Below are positions 15,615 to 23,550 of a stretch of DNA of 27,732 nt, piece by piece. The stretch comes from JAVVEZ01 sp032250895 (GTDB lineage Bacteria > Pseudomonadota > Gammaproteobacteria > Pseudomonadales > Pseudohongiellaceae). The first letter of the stretch is position 1. The number at the start of each line of letters is the position of its first letter. The translations under genes and the position numbers were made by a program. The DNA is taken from positions 1 to 27,732 of the forward strand of contig JAVVEZ010000045.1 in NCBI GenBank assembly GCA_032250895.1, in the 5' to 3' direction. The notes under the pieces are model-generated. The model saw only the letters and a list, made by a program, of their open reading frames with translations, ran no database searches and was not told the origin of the DNA.

Positions 15615-16916
15615 TCAGGTCAGCATATCTCCTGTTCTGGGTCTTGTCAGAATCCCTTGTTCGCCCTCGCTGCTGGCGATGATCACAGCCCCGCAGGAAT
15701 CACTGAAGACATTGATCGCGGTTCGGCACATATCCAGAATCCTGTCGGTGACCAGCAGCAGTCCGAGGGCCTCCACCGGCAGGCCGATGGCGCTGAGAAT
15801 GACCGTGATCGCCACCAGGCTGGCCGCCGGGATACCCGCCACGCCGATCGACGTCAGCAGGGCCAGCAAGACCACGGTAAATTGGGTGACAAAGGTCATT
15901 TCAAGACCATAGGCCTGGGCCAGGAAGATCGCCGCCACACATTCATACAGCGCCGTGCCATCCATATTGATGGTCGCACCCAGCGGCAGCACAAAGCTGG
16001 TGGTCTTCTCTGAAACACCGGCGTTTTTTTCCACGCATTCCATGGTCAGGGGCAGGGTCGCGGAAGACGACGCGGTGGAAAATGCCGTCAACATGGCCGG
16101 CGACATGGCTCGGAAATGCGCCAAGGGGCTTACCCTGCCAACAAATTTCAACAGCAAAGGCAGCGTAACGACAGTATGAAAGGCCAGCGCCAGCATGACG
16201 GTAACAAAAAACCACAGCATGGGCAGGAATGCGGCAAAGCCGGTACCCGCCACGGTTTTTGCCACCAGGCCAAAGACCCCATAGGGCGCAAAGCTCATGA
16301 TCCACATGGTGACCCGCATCATGGTTTCCGCGACACCACGCCAGAAATCATGCAGCGTGTCCCGGTATTTATGCGGCGTGCGCATCATGAAATAGCCAAA
16401 TACCAGACTGAAAAAGATCAAACCCAGCATCTGCCCTTCGGCGGCAGCCGCCACGATATTGGTCGGAATCATGCGCAGGAAGATTCTGGCGATATCACCG
16501 CCACCACGACCTTCGACGCTGGCCACCACGTTGTCGAGCGTGCCCTGATCCAGGCTGAGGTTCAGACTTGCCCCGACCGGCTCACCGGCACTGATGCCAG
16601 GCGACATCAGATTGACGAAAAACAAACCCACCAGAATCGCCAGCAGGCTGGTGGTGGCGTAATAAGCCATGGTTTTCAGGCCCAACCGCCCCAGGTCTTC
16701 GCCACTGCCGATGCTGGCCATGCCGGTGATGATGGATGCCATGATCAGGGGCACGATGATCATCGTCAGCGCATTCAGGAACAAGGTGCCGACAAAGTCG
16801 TAAATATCATAAAAGCGGATGCCCCAGACACCCGTGTCCGTGCCGCTGAGCTGGCCACAGATGACAGCCAGAACTATTCCGATCAGAATACGCCAATGCA
16901 GCTTGAGTTTTTTCAT
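15615..16916 (-). CDS. Sodium-coupled acidic amino-acid symporter (SDF/DAACS family)
   Basis: 433 aa from ATG 16916 (MKKLKLHWRILIG). Upstream in-frame ATGs would add residues encoded by a dispersed repeat and are not favoured. It is an inner-membrane carrier of the GltP/GltT/DctA family with about eight helices and two hairpins. The HP1 serine-rich motif is STASSSATLPLTM, the sodium site is GATINMDGT, and HP2 is GVAGIPAASL. The last helix reads D-x-x-x-DMCRTAIN-V-F-S-D, which preserves the positions equivalent to Asp394, Arg397, Thr398, Asn401 and Asp405 of GltPh. That argues for aspartate/glutamate rather than C4-dicarboxylate transport, although automated annotation may call it DctA. It is convergent with recG and divergent from ubiA. 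Confidence 0.92.
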   Translation of the reverse strand: MKKLKLHWRILIGIVLAVICGQLSGTDTGVWGIRFYDIYDFVGTLFLNALTMIIVPLIMASIITGMASIGSGEDLGRLGLKTMAYYATTSLLAILVGLFFVNLMSPGISAGEPVGASLNLSLDQGTLDNVVASVEGRGGGDIARIFLRMIPTNIVAAAAEGQMLGLIFFSLVFGYFMMRTPHKYRDTLHDFWRGVAETMMRVTMWIMSFAPYGVFGLVAKTVAGTGFAAFLPMLWFFVTVMLALAFHTVVTLPLLLKFVGRVSPLAHFRAMSPAMLTAFSTASSSATLPLTMECVEKNAGVSEKTTSFVLPLGATINMDGTALYECVAAIFLAQAYGLEMTFVTQFTVVLLALLTSIGVAGIPAASLVAITVILSAIGLPVEALGLLLVTDRILDMCRTAINVFSDSCGAVIIASSEGEQGILTRPRTGDMLT

Positions 16917-16973
16917 ACGCTTGAGCTCTAAGGTCATTGATGACGGTGCCGGTGACACCCCACTGCAAGTCAA

Positions 16974-17010
16974 ATTCTCTGGATCCCCCGCCTGCGCGGG
17001 GATGACGGCC
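16974..17010. repeat. Dispersed palindromic repeat (CTGGATCCCC...GCGGGGATGAC type)
   Basis: The inner arms CCCCGC and GCGGGG flank a short loop, and the outer GATC/GATG pairs across a single extra C. Strings of this type (CTGGATCCCCGCCTGCGCGGGGATGAC-like) are widespread dispersed repeats in proteobacterial genomes. They cause spurious PAQAG or SPACAGMT peptides in translations, which is seen here on both strands. It lies in the leader of the symporter gene. A partial relative occurs at 23524-23550. Confidence 0.7.
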
Positions 17011-17127
17011 ATTTAACCAGCGCTGCCGGTCTTATTCAATCGCCGGACCCGGCCCGGCCCGGCTTGTTGCAGGTCACCCCCCTGCGTGCAAGCGACGGGC
17101 AGGTAGTGGATACTGTCAAGGCTGGCT

Positions 17128-17133
17128 TATAAT
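17128..17133 (+). promoter_or_regulatory. -10 element candidate for ubiA
   Basis: A perfect TATAAT lies 36 bases before ATG 17169, with transcription predicted near 17140. No good -35 hexamer is found at 16-18 nt spacing, so an activator or a weak promoter is likely. Confidence 0.35.
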
Positions 17134-17168
17134 TCAAGCCCGAGTACCCTGGACGCGGCCTTTTCTGT

Positions 17169-18149
17169 ATGACACTTGCAAAGATCCTTGGCGCTGGCTG
17201 GCAACAGTGCCGGCAGTTCCCCGAAAAACTCCGGTCCACCCTGGCCAGGCGCTTTCCTGTGGCTTATGCGCGCTTCCCCGCATTCTGGCAGCTCGCGCGC
17301 ATGGACCGTCCCATCGGCATGTATCTGCTGCTGTGGCCCACCCTATGGAGTCTGTGGATAGCGGCCCAGGGCCTGCCTGATCTGAAACTGCTGCTGATTT
17401 TCATCCTCGGCACCACCGCGATGCGCGCCGCCGGTTGCAGCATCAATGACTATGCCGACCGGAATTTCGACGGCCATGTGCAACGCACCCGCAACCGCCC
17501 CATCGTCACCGGCCGGGTCAGCCCTGGCGAGGCCTTGAAGCTGTGCGCGGCATTGTGTCTGGTTTCATTTGTTCTGGTGTTGTTTACCAATCGCCTGACC
17601 ATTTACATGGCCTTCGGCGGGCTCGGCATCGCGCTGGTCTATCCCTTCATGAAACGCTTCACGCATCTGGCCCAGCTGTTTCTGGCGGCGGCATTCTCCT
17701 GGGGCGGGTTGATGGCGTTCACGGCGCAGACCGCTACCCTGCCTGTACATGCCTGGCTCCTGTATGTGGCCAATGTCATCTGGACGGTGGTTTACGATAC
17801 CGAATATGCCATGGTGGACCGCGAAGACGATATCAAGCTGGGCCTGCGCTCCACCGCGATTCTGTTTGCGGAAGCGGATCGCTTCATCATCGGGGTACTG
17901 CAAGCCTTTTTCCTGGTGACCCTGTCCCTGAGTGCCAAACACTTTGGCCTGGGCCTGTGGTTTCAAAGCGGGCTGTTGATCAGCGCCGGGTTCTTCGTCT
18001 ACCAGCAGCGGCTCATGAAAACGCGGGCCACGGCTCAATATTTCCAGGCCTTTCTGAACAACAACCGGGTCGGCATGACCATTTTCGTGTTCACGGTGCT
18101 GGATCTGTTTTTCCGGGGAATCGCTGATCAGGCCCCCATCCCGGCTTAA
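17169..18149 (+). CDS. ubiA: 4-hydroxybenzoate polyprenyltransferase
   Basis: 326 aa from ATG 17169. It attaches the polyprenyl tail to 4-hydroxybenzoate in ubiquinone synthesis and is an integral inner-membrane enzyme. The first Asp-rich motif N93-D94-Y-A-D97-x3-D101 and the second (YDTEYAMVDREDD, about 213-225) are both intact. Conserved MDRPIGMYLLLWPTLWSLW and RTRNRPIVTGRVS are also present. It is about 35 residues longer than E. coli UbiA (290 aa), all at the N-terminus. ATG 17169 has no ribosome site, and a GTG around residue 31 with AGG upstream would give a normal-length protein, so the true start is uncertain. The TAA lies inside a perfect palindrome. No ubiC is seen next to it. Confidence 0.95.
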   Translation: MTLAKILGAGWQQCRQFPEKLRSTLARRFPVAYARFPAFWQLARMDRPIGMYLLLWPTLWSLWIAAQGLPDLKLLLIFILGTTAMRAAGCSINDYADRNFDGHVQRTRNRPIVTGRVSPGEALKLCAALCLVSFVLVLFTNRLTIYMAFGGLGIALVYPFMKRFTHLAQLFLAAAFSWGGLMAFTAQTATLPVHAWLLYVANVIWTVVYDTEYAMVDREDDIKLGLRSTAILFAEADRFIIGVLQAFFLVTLSLSAKHFGLGLWFQSGLLISAGFFVYQQRLMKTRATAQYFQAFLNNNRVGMTIFVFTVLDLFFRGIADQAPIPA

Positions 18150-18157
18150 GCCGGGAT
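18138..18157. terminator. Perfect 20-bp palindrome overlapping the ubiA stop codon
   Basis: ATCCCGGCTT followed directly by AAGCCGGGAT is perfectly self-complementary, and the ubiA TAA stop lies at its centre (18147-18149). It could fold as a hairpin with a small loop, but no T run follows on either strand, so factor-independent termination is doubtful. It also resembles dispersed CCGGCTTAAGCCGGG-type repeats. ubiA and the PHP phosphatase gene converge here. Confidence 0.6.
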
Positions 18158-18230
18158 CCGGGTCATTGATTTCGGGCCGAAGCGAAGCTGGGCAGGCTTG
18201 TGCAGAACGCCCCCTGTCGGAACAGGGCCC

Positions 18231-19139
18231 TTATACCGCTTGCAGCAAGGCCGGTTTACGCCAGTCCAGGTTGGCGCCGAGCGCCTGCAGGATTTCCACG
18301 CCGCGCTGGTAATTTCTACCCACCGAGGACACGCCGTGGGAGTCGTCCCCCGGAACGACCGCGATGCCCATGGCCAGCGCTTTTTTCAACACCGGCAGGC
18401 AGGGATACTGTTCGGCGCTTTTGTCGAAGCCGCGCAGATTGAAATCCACGATCAGCCTCTCTGCCTGGATGAGGGCCAGGTTGCGCTCGACACGTTCAAC
18501 TATCGCCGGTACCTGCAGGCGCCTGAGGTAGTCGTCATCAAAAATCCGGATCAAATCGAAATGCCCCACGACGGCCGGTTTCAAGGCCCTCAGCATGTCA
18601 TACTGGGCATCGAAATACGCACAGTAGAGCGCATCGATACCGCCAACAGCGGCCACTGCCCTGGCATAGAGTTCAGGGTTGATGTCAATTCCGGTACCCG
18701 CCACATGGTGTACGGAACCCACCAGGTAATCCGGTTTCACTGCCGTGATCAGTTCTCTGACGAAGGCCTCGGAACCCGGATAGGTTTCCGTTTCAAAGGC
18801 CGTCATGATGTCTATCTGCTCACGGTATTTCTGCTGCAATCGGCGGCAGTGCCGGAAATAGTCCCGGAAACGCTGCTGCAGTGCCGCCGCCGTCAACGCG
18901 CTGCCCGCCTCATCAGGGTAGCGCCATTCATCGGCCGGTGGCGGCATGTGCTCGGTAATACCAACCCAGGAAAAACCCGCGCCGATATAGGCCTGAATGA
19001 CATCCTCCAGACTATCCCGGGCATGATTGCAAAACTGCCCACTGTGGCCGCCATGGACGGACACTTTTTTGACCGGGTCCGGCCTGCTCACGCGGGCTGT
19101 CTTCCCTGCATGTTTTTCTGCATCGTTCTCACTGACCAT
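18231..19139 (-). CDS. PHP-domain phosphatase, histidinol-phosphatase-like
   Basis: 302 aa from an ATG with a purine-rich GGTGAGGG immediately upstream. PHP enzymes hydrolyse phosphate esters using a cluster of metals held by His and Asp. Metal-ligand motifs visible in order are SVHGGHSGQFCNHA (H29, H32), GITEHM, TAFETE, VGSVHHV, VGHFDLIR and VPGDDSHGVSSVG. The N-terminal motif is HGGH rather than the usual HxH. This fits the HisK-type PHP phosphatases, where histidinol phosphate is the likely substrate, but no other histidine genes are nearby and a different small phosphomonoester is possible. The ATG is 188 nt from the divergent acyltransferase-like gene. Confidence 0.82.
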   Translation of the reverse strand: MVSENDAEKHAGKTARVSRPDPVKKVSVHGGHSGQFCNHARDSLEDVIQAYIGAGFSWVGITEHMPPPADEWRYPDEAGSALTAAALQQRFRDYFRHCRRLQQKYREQIDIMTAFETETYPGSEAFVRELITAVKPDYLVGSVHHVAGTGIDINPELYARAVAAVGGIDALYCAYFDAQYDMLRALKPAVVGHFDLIRIFDDDYLRRLQVPAIVERVERNLALIQAERLIVDFNLRGFDKSAEQYPCLPVLKKALAMGIAVVPGDDSHGVSSVGRNYQRGVEILQALGANLDWRKPALLQAV

Positions 19140-19327
19140 CCCTCACCTACCCGCTACCGCCTGCCTGTCTCCCGCCCTGATTGTCAGGACTGCCTGCGGC
19201 GGGGAAGCGCTGACTATAGCAATTTGTCCCCTCATTGGGTATTCCAACGCTGGATGCACGGTGGGGAGCTGTCTACAATGGACTCCTGGAAGCCGTCTGG
19301 GACTACCGGCAATAATGGAGTCAACCT

Positions 19328-20503
19328 TTGACAAGCGTGTCTGCCTCTGCGTCGTTCAGCGTCAAATTTCATTCAGGTATTGCTGACATCGATGCGCTCA
19401 CCTGGAATCGGCTGGCCGGTACGGACTACCCCTTCCTGCGCCATGAGTTCCTGAAAGCCCTGGAAGATTCCGGCGCAGCAAGCAGGACAAGCGGCTGGGA
19501 GCCCTTGCATGCGCTGGTCTATCAGCATGGGGAACACGAGCCCGTGGCCATGATGCCCCTGTATCTGAAAACCAATTCCTATGGCGAGTATGTTTTCGAC
19601 TGGTCCTGGGCCGATGCCTGGCAACGCCACGGCCTGGCCTACTATCCCAAACTCGTGACCGCGATTCCCTTTACGCCCTGTGCCGGACCGAGAATTTGTG
19701 TCCATGATCCGGCACAGAGCGCCGCGATACTCCCCGCCCTGGTCAGCGCGGTGCAGGAACGAGCCTGGACTCTCGGCGCTTCCGGCTGGCACCTGCTGTT
19801 TCCCGAGGAGAGCCTGAGCGCTCAATTACAAACCCTGGATGCCGAACAGCGCATTGGCTGCCAGTATCAGTGGTTCAATGCCGGGTTTCGCGATTTCGAA
19901 CATTTTCTGGAAAAGTTCAGCTCCCGCAAGCGCAAGAACATCCGCAAGGAGCGCCGGAAAATTGCCGAGGCCGGCATTGTCTTCGAGATTCTGGAAGGCG
20001 CCGACATCGATGCCGGGCACTGGCAGCAGTTCTATCTCTTTTATCAGGGCACCTATCGGATACGTGGCCGCCAGGCCTATCTGCCCCCGGGCTTTTTTCA
20101 GCGCATCGGCGCCCTGATGCCAGAAAACCTGCTGCTGGTACTGGCCAGGAAAGACGATGACATCATTGCCGGGGCTCTCAGCTTCAAAGGCGGCCAGACC
20201 CTTTACGGACGTTACTGGGGCTGCACCGAGGAATACCAGTTCCTGCATTTCGAAACCTGCTACTACCAGGGCATAGACTACTGCATCCGTCAGGGGCTGC
20301 AACGCTTTGACTCGGGAGCCCAGGGTGAGCACAAGATTCAACGTGGCTTCGAGCCGGTGCTGACCTGGTCGAACCACTGGATCGCCCATCCCGCCTTCAA
20401 AGCAGCCATCTCCCACTTCCTGGTGGAGGAAAGCCGCTACATTCACGATTATGTCGCCCGGGCCAGCGAATTTCTGCCTTTCCGGCAGGAAGGGGACATC
20501 TGA
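19328..20503 (+). CDS. DUF482/GNAT-like acyltransferase (COG3146 'peptidogalycan' family)
   Basis: 391 aa from TTG 19328, which has GGAG seven bases upstream; the next in-frame GTG is badly spaced. The family hallmarks are present: WNRLAGTDYPFLRHEFLKAL near the start, YGEYVFDWSWADAWQRHGL, TPCAGPRI, a basic linker (SSRKRKNIRKERRK), FYQGTYR-like FLFYQGTYRIRG, GRYWG and FDSGAQGEHKIQRGFEP. These proteins have a duplicated acetyltransferase fold related to the Fem/MurM group, but their substrate is not established. An old label links them to peptidoglycan-like polymers. The DUF4404 gene follows 94 nt later on the same strand. Confidence 0.85.
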   Translation: MTSVSASASFSVKFHSGIADIDALTWNRLAGTDYPFLRHEFLKALEDSGAASRTSGWEPLHALVYQHGEHEPVAMMPLYLKTNSYGEYVFDWSWADAWQRHGLAYYPKLVTAIPFTPCAGPRICVHDPAQSAAILPALVSAVQERAWTLGASGWHLLFPEESLSAQLQTLDAEQRIGCQYQWFNAGFRDFEHFLEKFSSRKRKNIRKERRKIAEAGIVFEILEGADIDAGHWQQFYLFYQGTYRIRGRQAYLPPGFFQRIGALMPENLLLVLARKDDDIIAGALSFKGGQTLYGRYWGCTEEYQFLHFETCYYQGIDYCIRQGLQRFDSGAQGEHKIQRGFEPVLTWSNHWIAHPAFKAAISHFLVEESRYIHDYVARASEFLPFRQEGDI

Positions 20504-20597
20504 GCTAAAAAACCAACGGCTATCTGGCACCGCCACGCCTGCGCCATGTAGAATCGCAAAGCCGGGAACCCCCCGCAATGTTCACAGGAGAGACAAG

Positions 20598-20852
20598 ATG
20601 CCCAAGGAAAAAATCGCGGGTCTGATTTCAGATCTGCACGAGCGCTTTGGCGATGACGAGACCAGCCCCCAGCAAAAGCAGCTGATGGCGCAACTGCAAA
20701 GCCAGCTCGATGGCTGGCAAGGCCCGGCTCCGGCTGACGGTGACATGGAAAAAACCGCAGAATTGCTGCTCGAGGATATCGAGGAACACCATCCCAAGGC
20801 CGCACGGGTGATCAGGGAAATTCTGGAAACCCTCGCCAATATCCGGCTCTGA
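20598..20852 (+). CDS. DUF4404 family small protein
   Basis: 84 aa, soluble and strongly helical, with an acidic middle. ATG 20598 has AGGAG at 20586-20590. The order MPKEKIAGLISDLHERF, then a Q-rich amphipathic segment, then LLEDIEEHHPKAARVIREIL, matches the DUF4404 family as I know it. The function is unknown. A TAGAAT hexamer at 20549-20554 could serve as a -10 element. Spacing from the upstream acyltransferase-like gene allows either cotranscription or its own promoter. Confidence 0.8.
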   Translation: MPKEKIAGLISDLHERFGDDETSPQQKQLMAQLQSQLDGWQGPAPADGDMEKTAELLLEDIEEHHPKAARVIREILETLANIRL

Positions 20853-20890
20853 ACCTATGAGCCTTCGGACTCCTGAGCATGGATTGCCCA

Positions 20891-21664
20891 CTATTGTAAA
20901 CGTCGGGTAAATACCAGTTCATCGCCCTGCGAGAGTGCTGCATTGAAGCCATAACCGGCCAGCGAAAACGCCTCCAGGCCCTTCACGGTTTTTATCCGCT
21001 CGCGGATGATCCATGCGGCCATCAGGCCGCGGGCCTTCTTGGCATAGAAACTGATGACCTTGAACTGGCCGCCCCTGGCGTCCTTGAAGACTGGCGTCAC
21101 AACCCGCGCATCCAGACTTTTCAGGTCCAGCACCTTGAAGTATTCCGTGGACGCGAGATTGATCAGTACTTTCTGCCGCTGCTCCTCGAGCGCGGCATTG
21201 ATGGCCGCCGTCACGGTGCCGCGCCAGTATTCATAGAGATTACGGTTTTTGCCACTGGCAAAGGCCGTGCCCATTTCCAGGCGATAGGGCTGCATCAGGT
21301 CCAGAGGCCGCAAGACCCCATACAGACCCGACAGAATGCGCAGATGCTGCTGGGCATACTTCAGGTCCGCCACCTTGAAGGACGCCGCCGCCAAACCGGT
21401 ATAGACATCCCCCTTGAAGGCATAAATGGCCTGCCGGGCATTGGCTTCAGAAAAGGGTTGGTGCCAGTTCATGAAGCGGGAAAAATTCAGCTCGCCGATT
21501 TTCCCGCTCACAGCCATCAGCCTCGAGAGCTCCTCCGGCGAGAGTTTGCGCAAAGCCTTGACCAGCTTTTCGGCAGCCGGCAAAAAGTCCGGCTGAGTAA
21601 ACTGCCGGACGGGCACCGGGGTGTCAAAATCCAGCGTCTTGGCGGGGGAAAGTACGATCAACAT
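20891..21664 (-). CDS. yaaA: Peroxide stress protein YaaA (DUF328/UPF0246)
   Basis: 257 aa from ATG 21664, matching the usual ~258 aa. In-frame codons upstream do not resemble the family. Diagnostic segments are MLIVLSPAKTLDF at the N-terminus, AIYAFKGDVYTGL, LSGLYGVLRPLDLMQPYRLE, NLASTEYFK, KVISFYAKKARGLMA and GYGFN. In E. coli YaaA is induced by OxyR and lowers damage from iron and hydrogen peroxide; a DNA-binding fold has been described. It is divergent from the WbsX-like gene and has an extended -10 promoter. Confidence 0.95.
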   Translation of the reverse strand: MLIVLSPAKTLDFDTPVPVRQFTQPDFLPAAEKLVKALRKLSPEELSRLMAVSGKIGELNFSRFMNWHQPFSEANARQAIYAFKGDVYTGLAAASFKVADLKYAQQHLRILSGLYGVLRPLDLMQPYRLEMGTAFASGKNRNLYEYWRGTVTAAINAALEEQRQKVLINLASTEYFKVLDLKSLDARVVTPVFKDARGGQFKVISFYAKKARGLMAAWIIRERIKTVKGLEAFSLAGYGFNAALSQGDELVFTRRLQ

Positions 21665-21707
21665 GACATGATGGTTTCCATTTGAGAGGCCGTGCTGTAC
21701 CGGGACG

Positions 21708-21716
21708 ATTATAGCA
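21708..21716 (-). promoter_or_regulatory. Extended -10 promoter for yaaA
   Basis: On the minus strand the sequence reads TGCTATAAT, a TGn motif joined to a perfect TATAAT. Transcription would start near 21701, leaving a 37-nt leader. No OxyR-type site could be recognised by eye. Confidence 0.6.
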
Positions 21717-21864
21717 AGCATCAGGGCAACCTTGCGCCATTCTTGGAATATGCACAATGGACATATGAACATGCCCTGCAATGCTATGATCCCGGCCATT
21801 CCGATGATTACGCACCTTGTTGGCCCAAGGCTAAAAGTGGCTGTCCCTGTCTTGCCTAAATCAC

Positions 21865-21870
21865 TATACT
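21865..21870 (+). promoter_or_regulatory. -10 element candidate for the WbsX-like gene
   Basis: TATACT lies 83 bases before ATG 21954. The best -35 at 18 nt (CTGTCC) is weak. This is the only recognisable promoter-like hexamer facing this gene in the divergent spacer with yaaA. Confidence 0.3.
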
Positions 21871-21953
21871 TTGGCCTTTACCGAGACCCTGTCGTCAGGA
21901 TGGACAGCCCAGACGAAGCCTCCCACTAACAGCCGGCTGCACAACACAATGCC

Positions 21954-23213
21954 ATGCCCAGATTAATCGCCTTCTATCTTCCCCAGTTTCATCCCACGCC
22001 GGAAAATGACCTCTGGTGGGGCAAGGGCTTTACCGAATGGACCAATGTCACCAAAGCCCAGCCACTGTTTGCCGGACATTACCAGCCGCAGTTGCCGAGC
22101 GATCTTGGCTTTTATGACCTGCGCCTGCGCCAGACCCGGCATGAGCAGATCTCGCTTGCCAAACGCTATGGCATCGACGGCTTCTGTTACCACTACTACT
22201 GGTTTTCCGGCAAGCGCATTCTGAACCAGCCGGTGGATGACATGCTCGCAGATGCGGACAGTGACATGCCCTTTTGTCTGTGCTGGGCCAATGAAAACTG
22301 GACGCGCCGCTGGGACGCGGCCGACCACGAAATACTGATCGAACAGAAATACCTGCCACAGGATGATCTGAACTTCATAAAAGAGCTGTCACCGGCCTTC
22401 ACGGATTCGCGCTACATCCGCGTGGATGGCAAACCCATCCTGATTGTATACCGGCCCCAGCACCTGCCCGATGCGCGCAAAAGTGCGGCTGTCTGGCGTG
22501 AGTATTGTCGCGCTGCCGGCATTGGCGAAATTCATCTGTGCGCTGCACTCACACACGGCAACGAAGATTACATGCAGTTCGGCTTCGACAGCGGCGTGGA
22601 GTTCCCCCCGCATAACCTCAAGCTGCAGAACATCAATACACATATCAACTTCTTTGATGCGTTCAAAGGCTCGGCCTTCCAGTTTGCCGATCTTGCGCGC
22701 GCCTATCTGAGCAGAAACTACCCGCAACAACAGGTTTTCAAAACCGTGGTGCCCTCCTGGGATAACACCGCACGCACTGGAAATCGGGCGGTTTTCCTGC
22801 AGAACGGCACACCGGAAAACTACGAATACTGGCTGGCAAGCACCCTGGATCAGGTGCAGCAGTCGCAAGGCAGCGATTCTCTGGTTTTCATCAATGCCTG
22901 GAACGAGTGGGCTGAAGGTTGCCATCTGGAGCCGGACCGGCGTTATGGCCATCGCTTCCTGCAGGCGACCCTGGATGCAAGCCAGGGCAAGCGTCACTAC
23001 ACAGATTTTACTCATCTGGAGACAGCTGGCTCGAACGAGGGTCGGGGGCGCGAATTCTGGCGCGACCTGCTGGCGCTGTTGCGCTATCACCTGTGGCTAC
23101 GCTTCGGCAATCTGAAACTGCTTATCAATCGCCGGCCCTGGTTGCGCAAGCTGTTGTTGCCCATGGTCAGACTGGCACGCAAACTGAGGGCCACCCTGGC
23201 CGGCAACCAGTAA
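21954..23213 (+). CDS. WbsX-like glycosyltransferase / GH99-like protein
   Basis: 419 aa. The N-terminus AFYLPQFHPTPENDLWWGKG, then GFTEWTNV, FCYHYYWFSGKRIL, CLCWANENWTRRWD and, near 310, FINAWNEWAEGCHLEPD are the hallmarks of the WbsX family, which has a GH99-like TIM-barrel fold. Members usually sit in O-antigen or exopolysaccharide clusters and act on surface glycans; glycosyltransferase versus endo-glycosidase activity is not settled. No signal peptide is seen. The last ~70 residues are basic and hydrophobic (RYHLWLRFGNLKLL, MVRLARKL) and may associate with the membrane. Here it stands alone, with no other glycan genes in the window. The ATG lacks a clear ribosome site. Confidence 0.88.
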   Translation: MPRLIAFYLPQFHPTPENDLWWGKGFTEWTNVTKAQPLFAGHYQPQLPSDLGFYDLRLRQTRHEQISLAKRYGIDGFCYHYYWFSGKRILNQPVDDMLADADSDMPFCLCWANENWTRRWDAADHEILIEQKYLPQDDLNFIKELSPAFTDSRYIRVDGKPILIVYRPQHLPDARKSAAVWREYCRAAGIGEIHLCAALTHGNEDYMQFGFDSGVEFPPHNLKLQNINTHINFFDAFKGSAFQFADLARAYLSRNYPQQQVFKTVVPSWDNTARTGNRAVFLQNGTPENYEYWLASTLDQVQQSQGSDSLVFINAWNEWAEGCHLEPDRRYGHRFLQATLDASQGKRHYTDFTHLETAGSNEGRGREFWRDLLALLRYHLWLRFGNLKLLINRRPWLRKLLLPMVRLARKLRATLAGNQ

Positions 23214-23377
23214 GCCGCCAGGGTACACCAGCGAACCCTTGCATTCGAGCCTCTCAGACTCCCGCAGAGACGCGCCTAAGCCTTCGATCCCATCTTGCTT
23301 GGTTCGGCGTTGGCACAATAGCGGGCTGGGCCACTTCTGTGCATCAGGGGTTTATAGGCAACAAACCTGAAGCCGGA

Positions 23378-23491
23378 GGTTCGGACAGTGGGGTGGGGGC
23401 TCCGGGGGCTTCTGAGGGCAGGACGCCCGAAGAGAGCCTTCAGGGATGAACTCGTAGCGTCCCCCGGAGAGCCCGCCCCGCTGCCCGGGCC
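23378..23491 (+). ncRNA. Large structured element, candidate non-coding RNA or palindromic mobile repeat
   Basis: Two 31-nt arms, 23378-23408 and 23461-23491, pair at 28 of 31 positions: 24 Watson-Crick and four G-U, with one single mismatch and one 2-nt internal loop. All four G-U pairs have U in the left arm and G in the right, so the complementary strand would carry A-C mismatches instead; this favours a + strand RNA. The 52-nt interior starts with a second hairpin (CTTC/GAAG, 3-nt bulge, GGGC/GCCC) stacked directly on the main stem at 23409-23432. No promoter or T-tract terminator is clear. It could be read from the WbsX-like gene, which ends 164 nt upstream. The class is unknown to me; I vaguely recall similar GC-rich structured repeats in other gammaproteobacteria. 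Confidence 0.5.
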
Positions 23492-23523
23492 TTTCATTGA
23501 ACCTGCATGACATGCATGAGGTT

Positions 23524-23550
23524 GCCTGGCTGGATCCCCGCCTGCCAGGC
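23524..23550. repeat. Hairpin with partial copy of the GGATCCCCGCCTGC dispersed repeat
   Basis: GCCTGGC (23524-23530) and GCCAGGC (23544-23550) pair perfectly around a 13-nt loop. The loop carries TGGATCCCCGCCT, matching one half of the repeat at 16974-17010. It looks like a diverged or truncated member of the same dispersed family. Confidence 0.55.

Noticed and set aside
18212..18227. CCCTGT/ACAGGG hairpin between ubiA and the PHP gene as terminator
   Set aside because: A perfect 6-bp stem with 4-nt loop is present, but no T run follows on either strand, so its role is not supported.
18198..19331. 377-codon open frame on the + strand
   Set aside because: It is opposite the PHP phosphatase, which has its metal-ligand motifs in order; the + strand product has none.
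20525..20540. Sigma54-like TGGCAC element upstream of the DUF4404 gene
   Set aside because: The -12 part does not match (CGCC instead of TTGC at the required spacing).
21732..21929. 65-codon open frame in the yaaA/WbsX-like divergent spacer
   Set aside because: It lacks a ribosome site, has a Met/His-rich odd composition, and overlaps the likely promoters of both genes.
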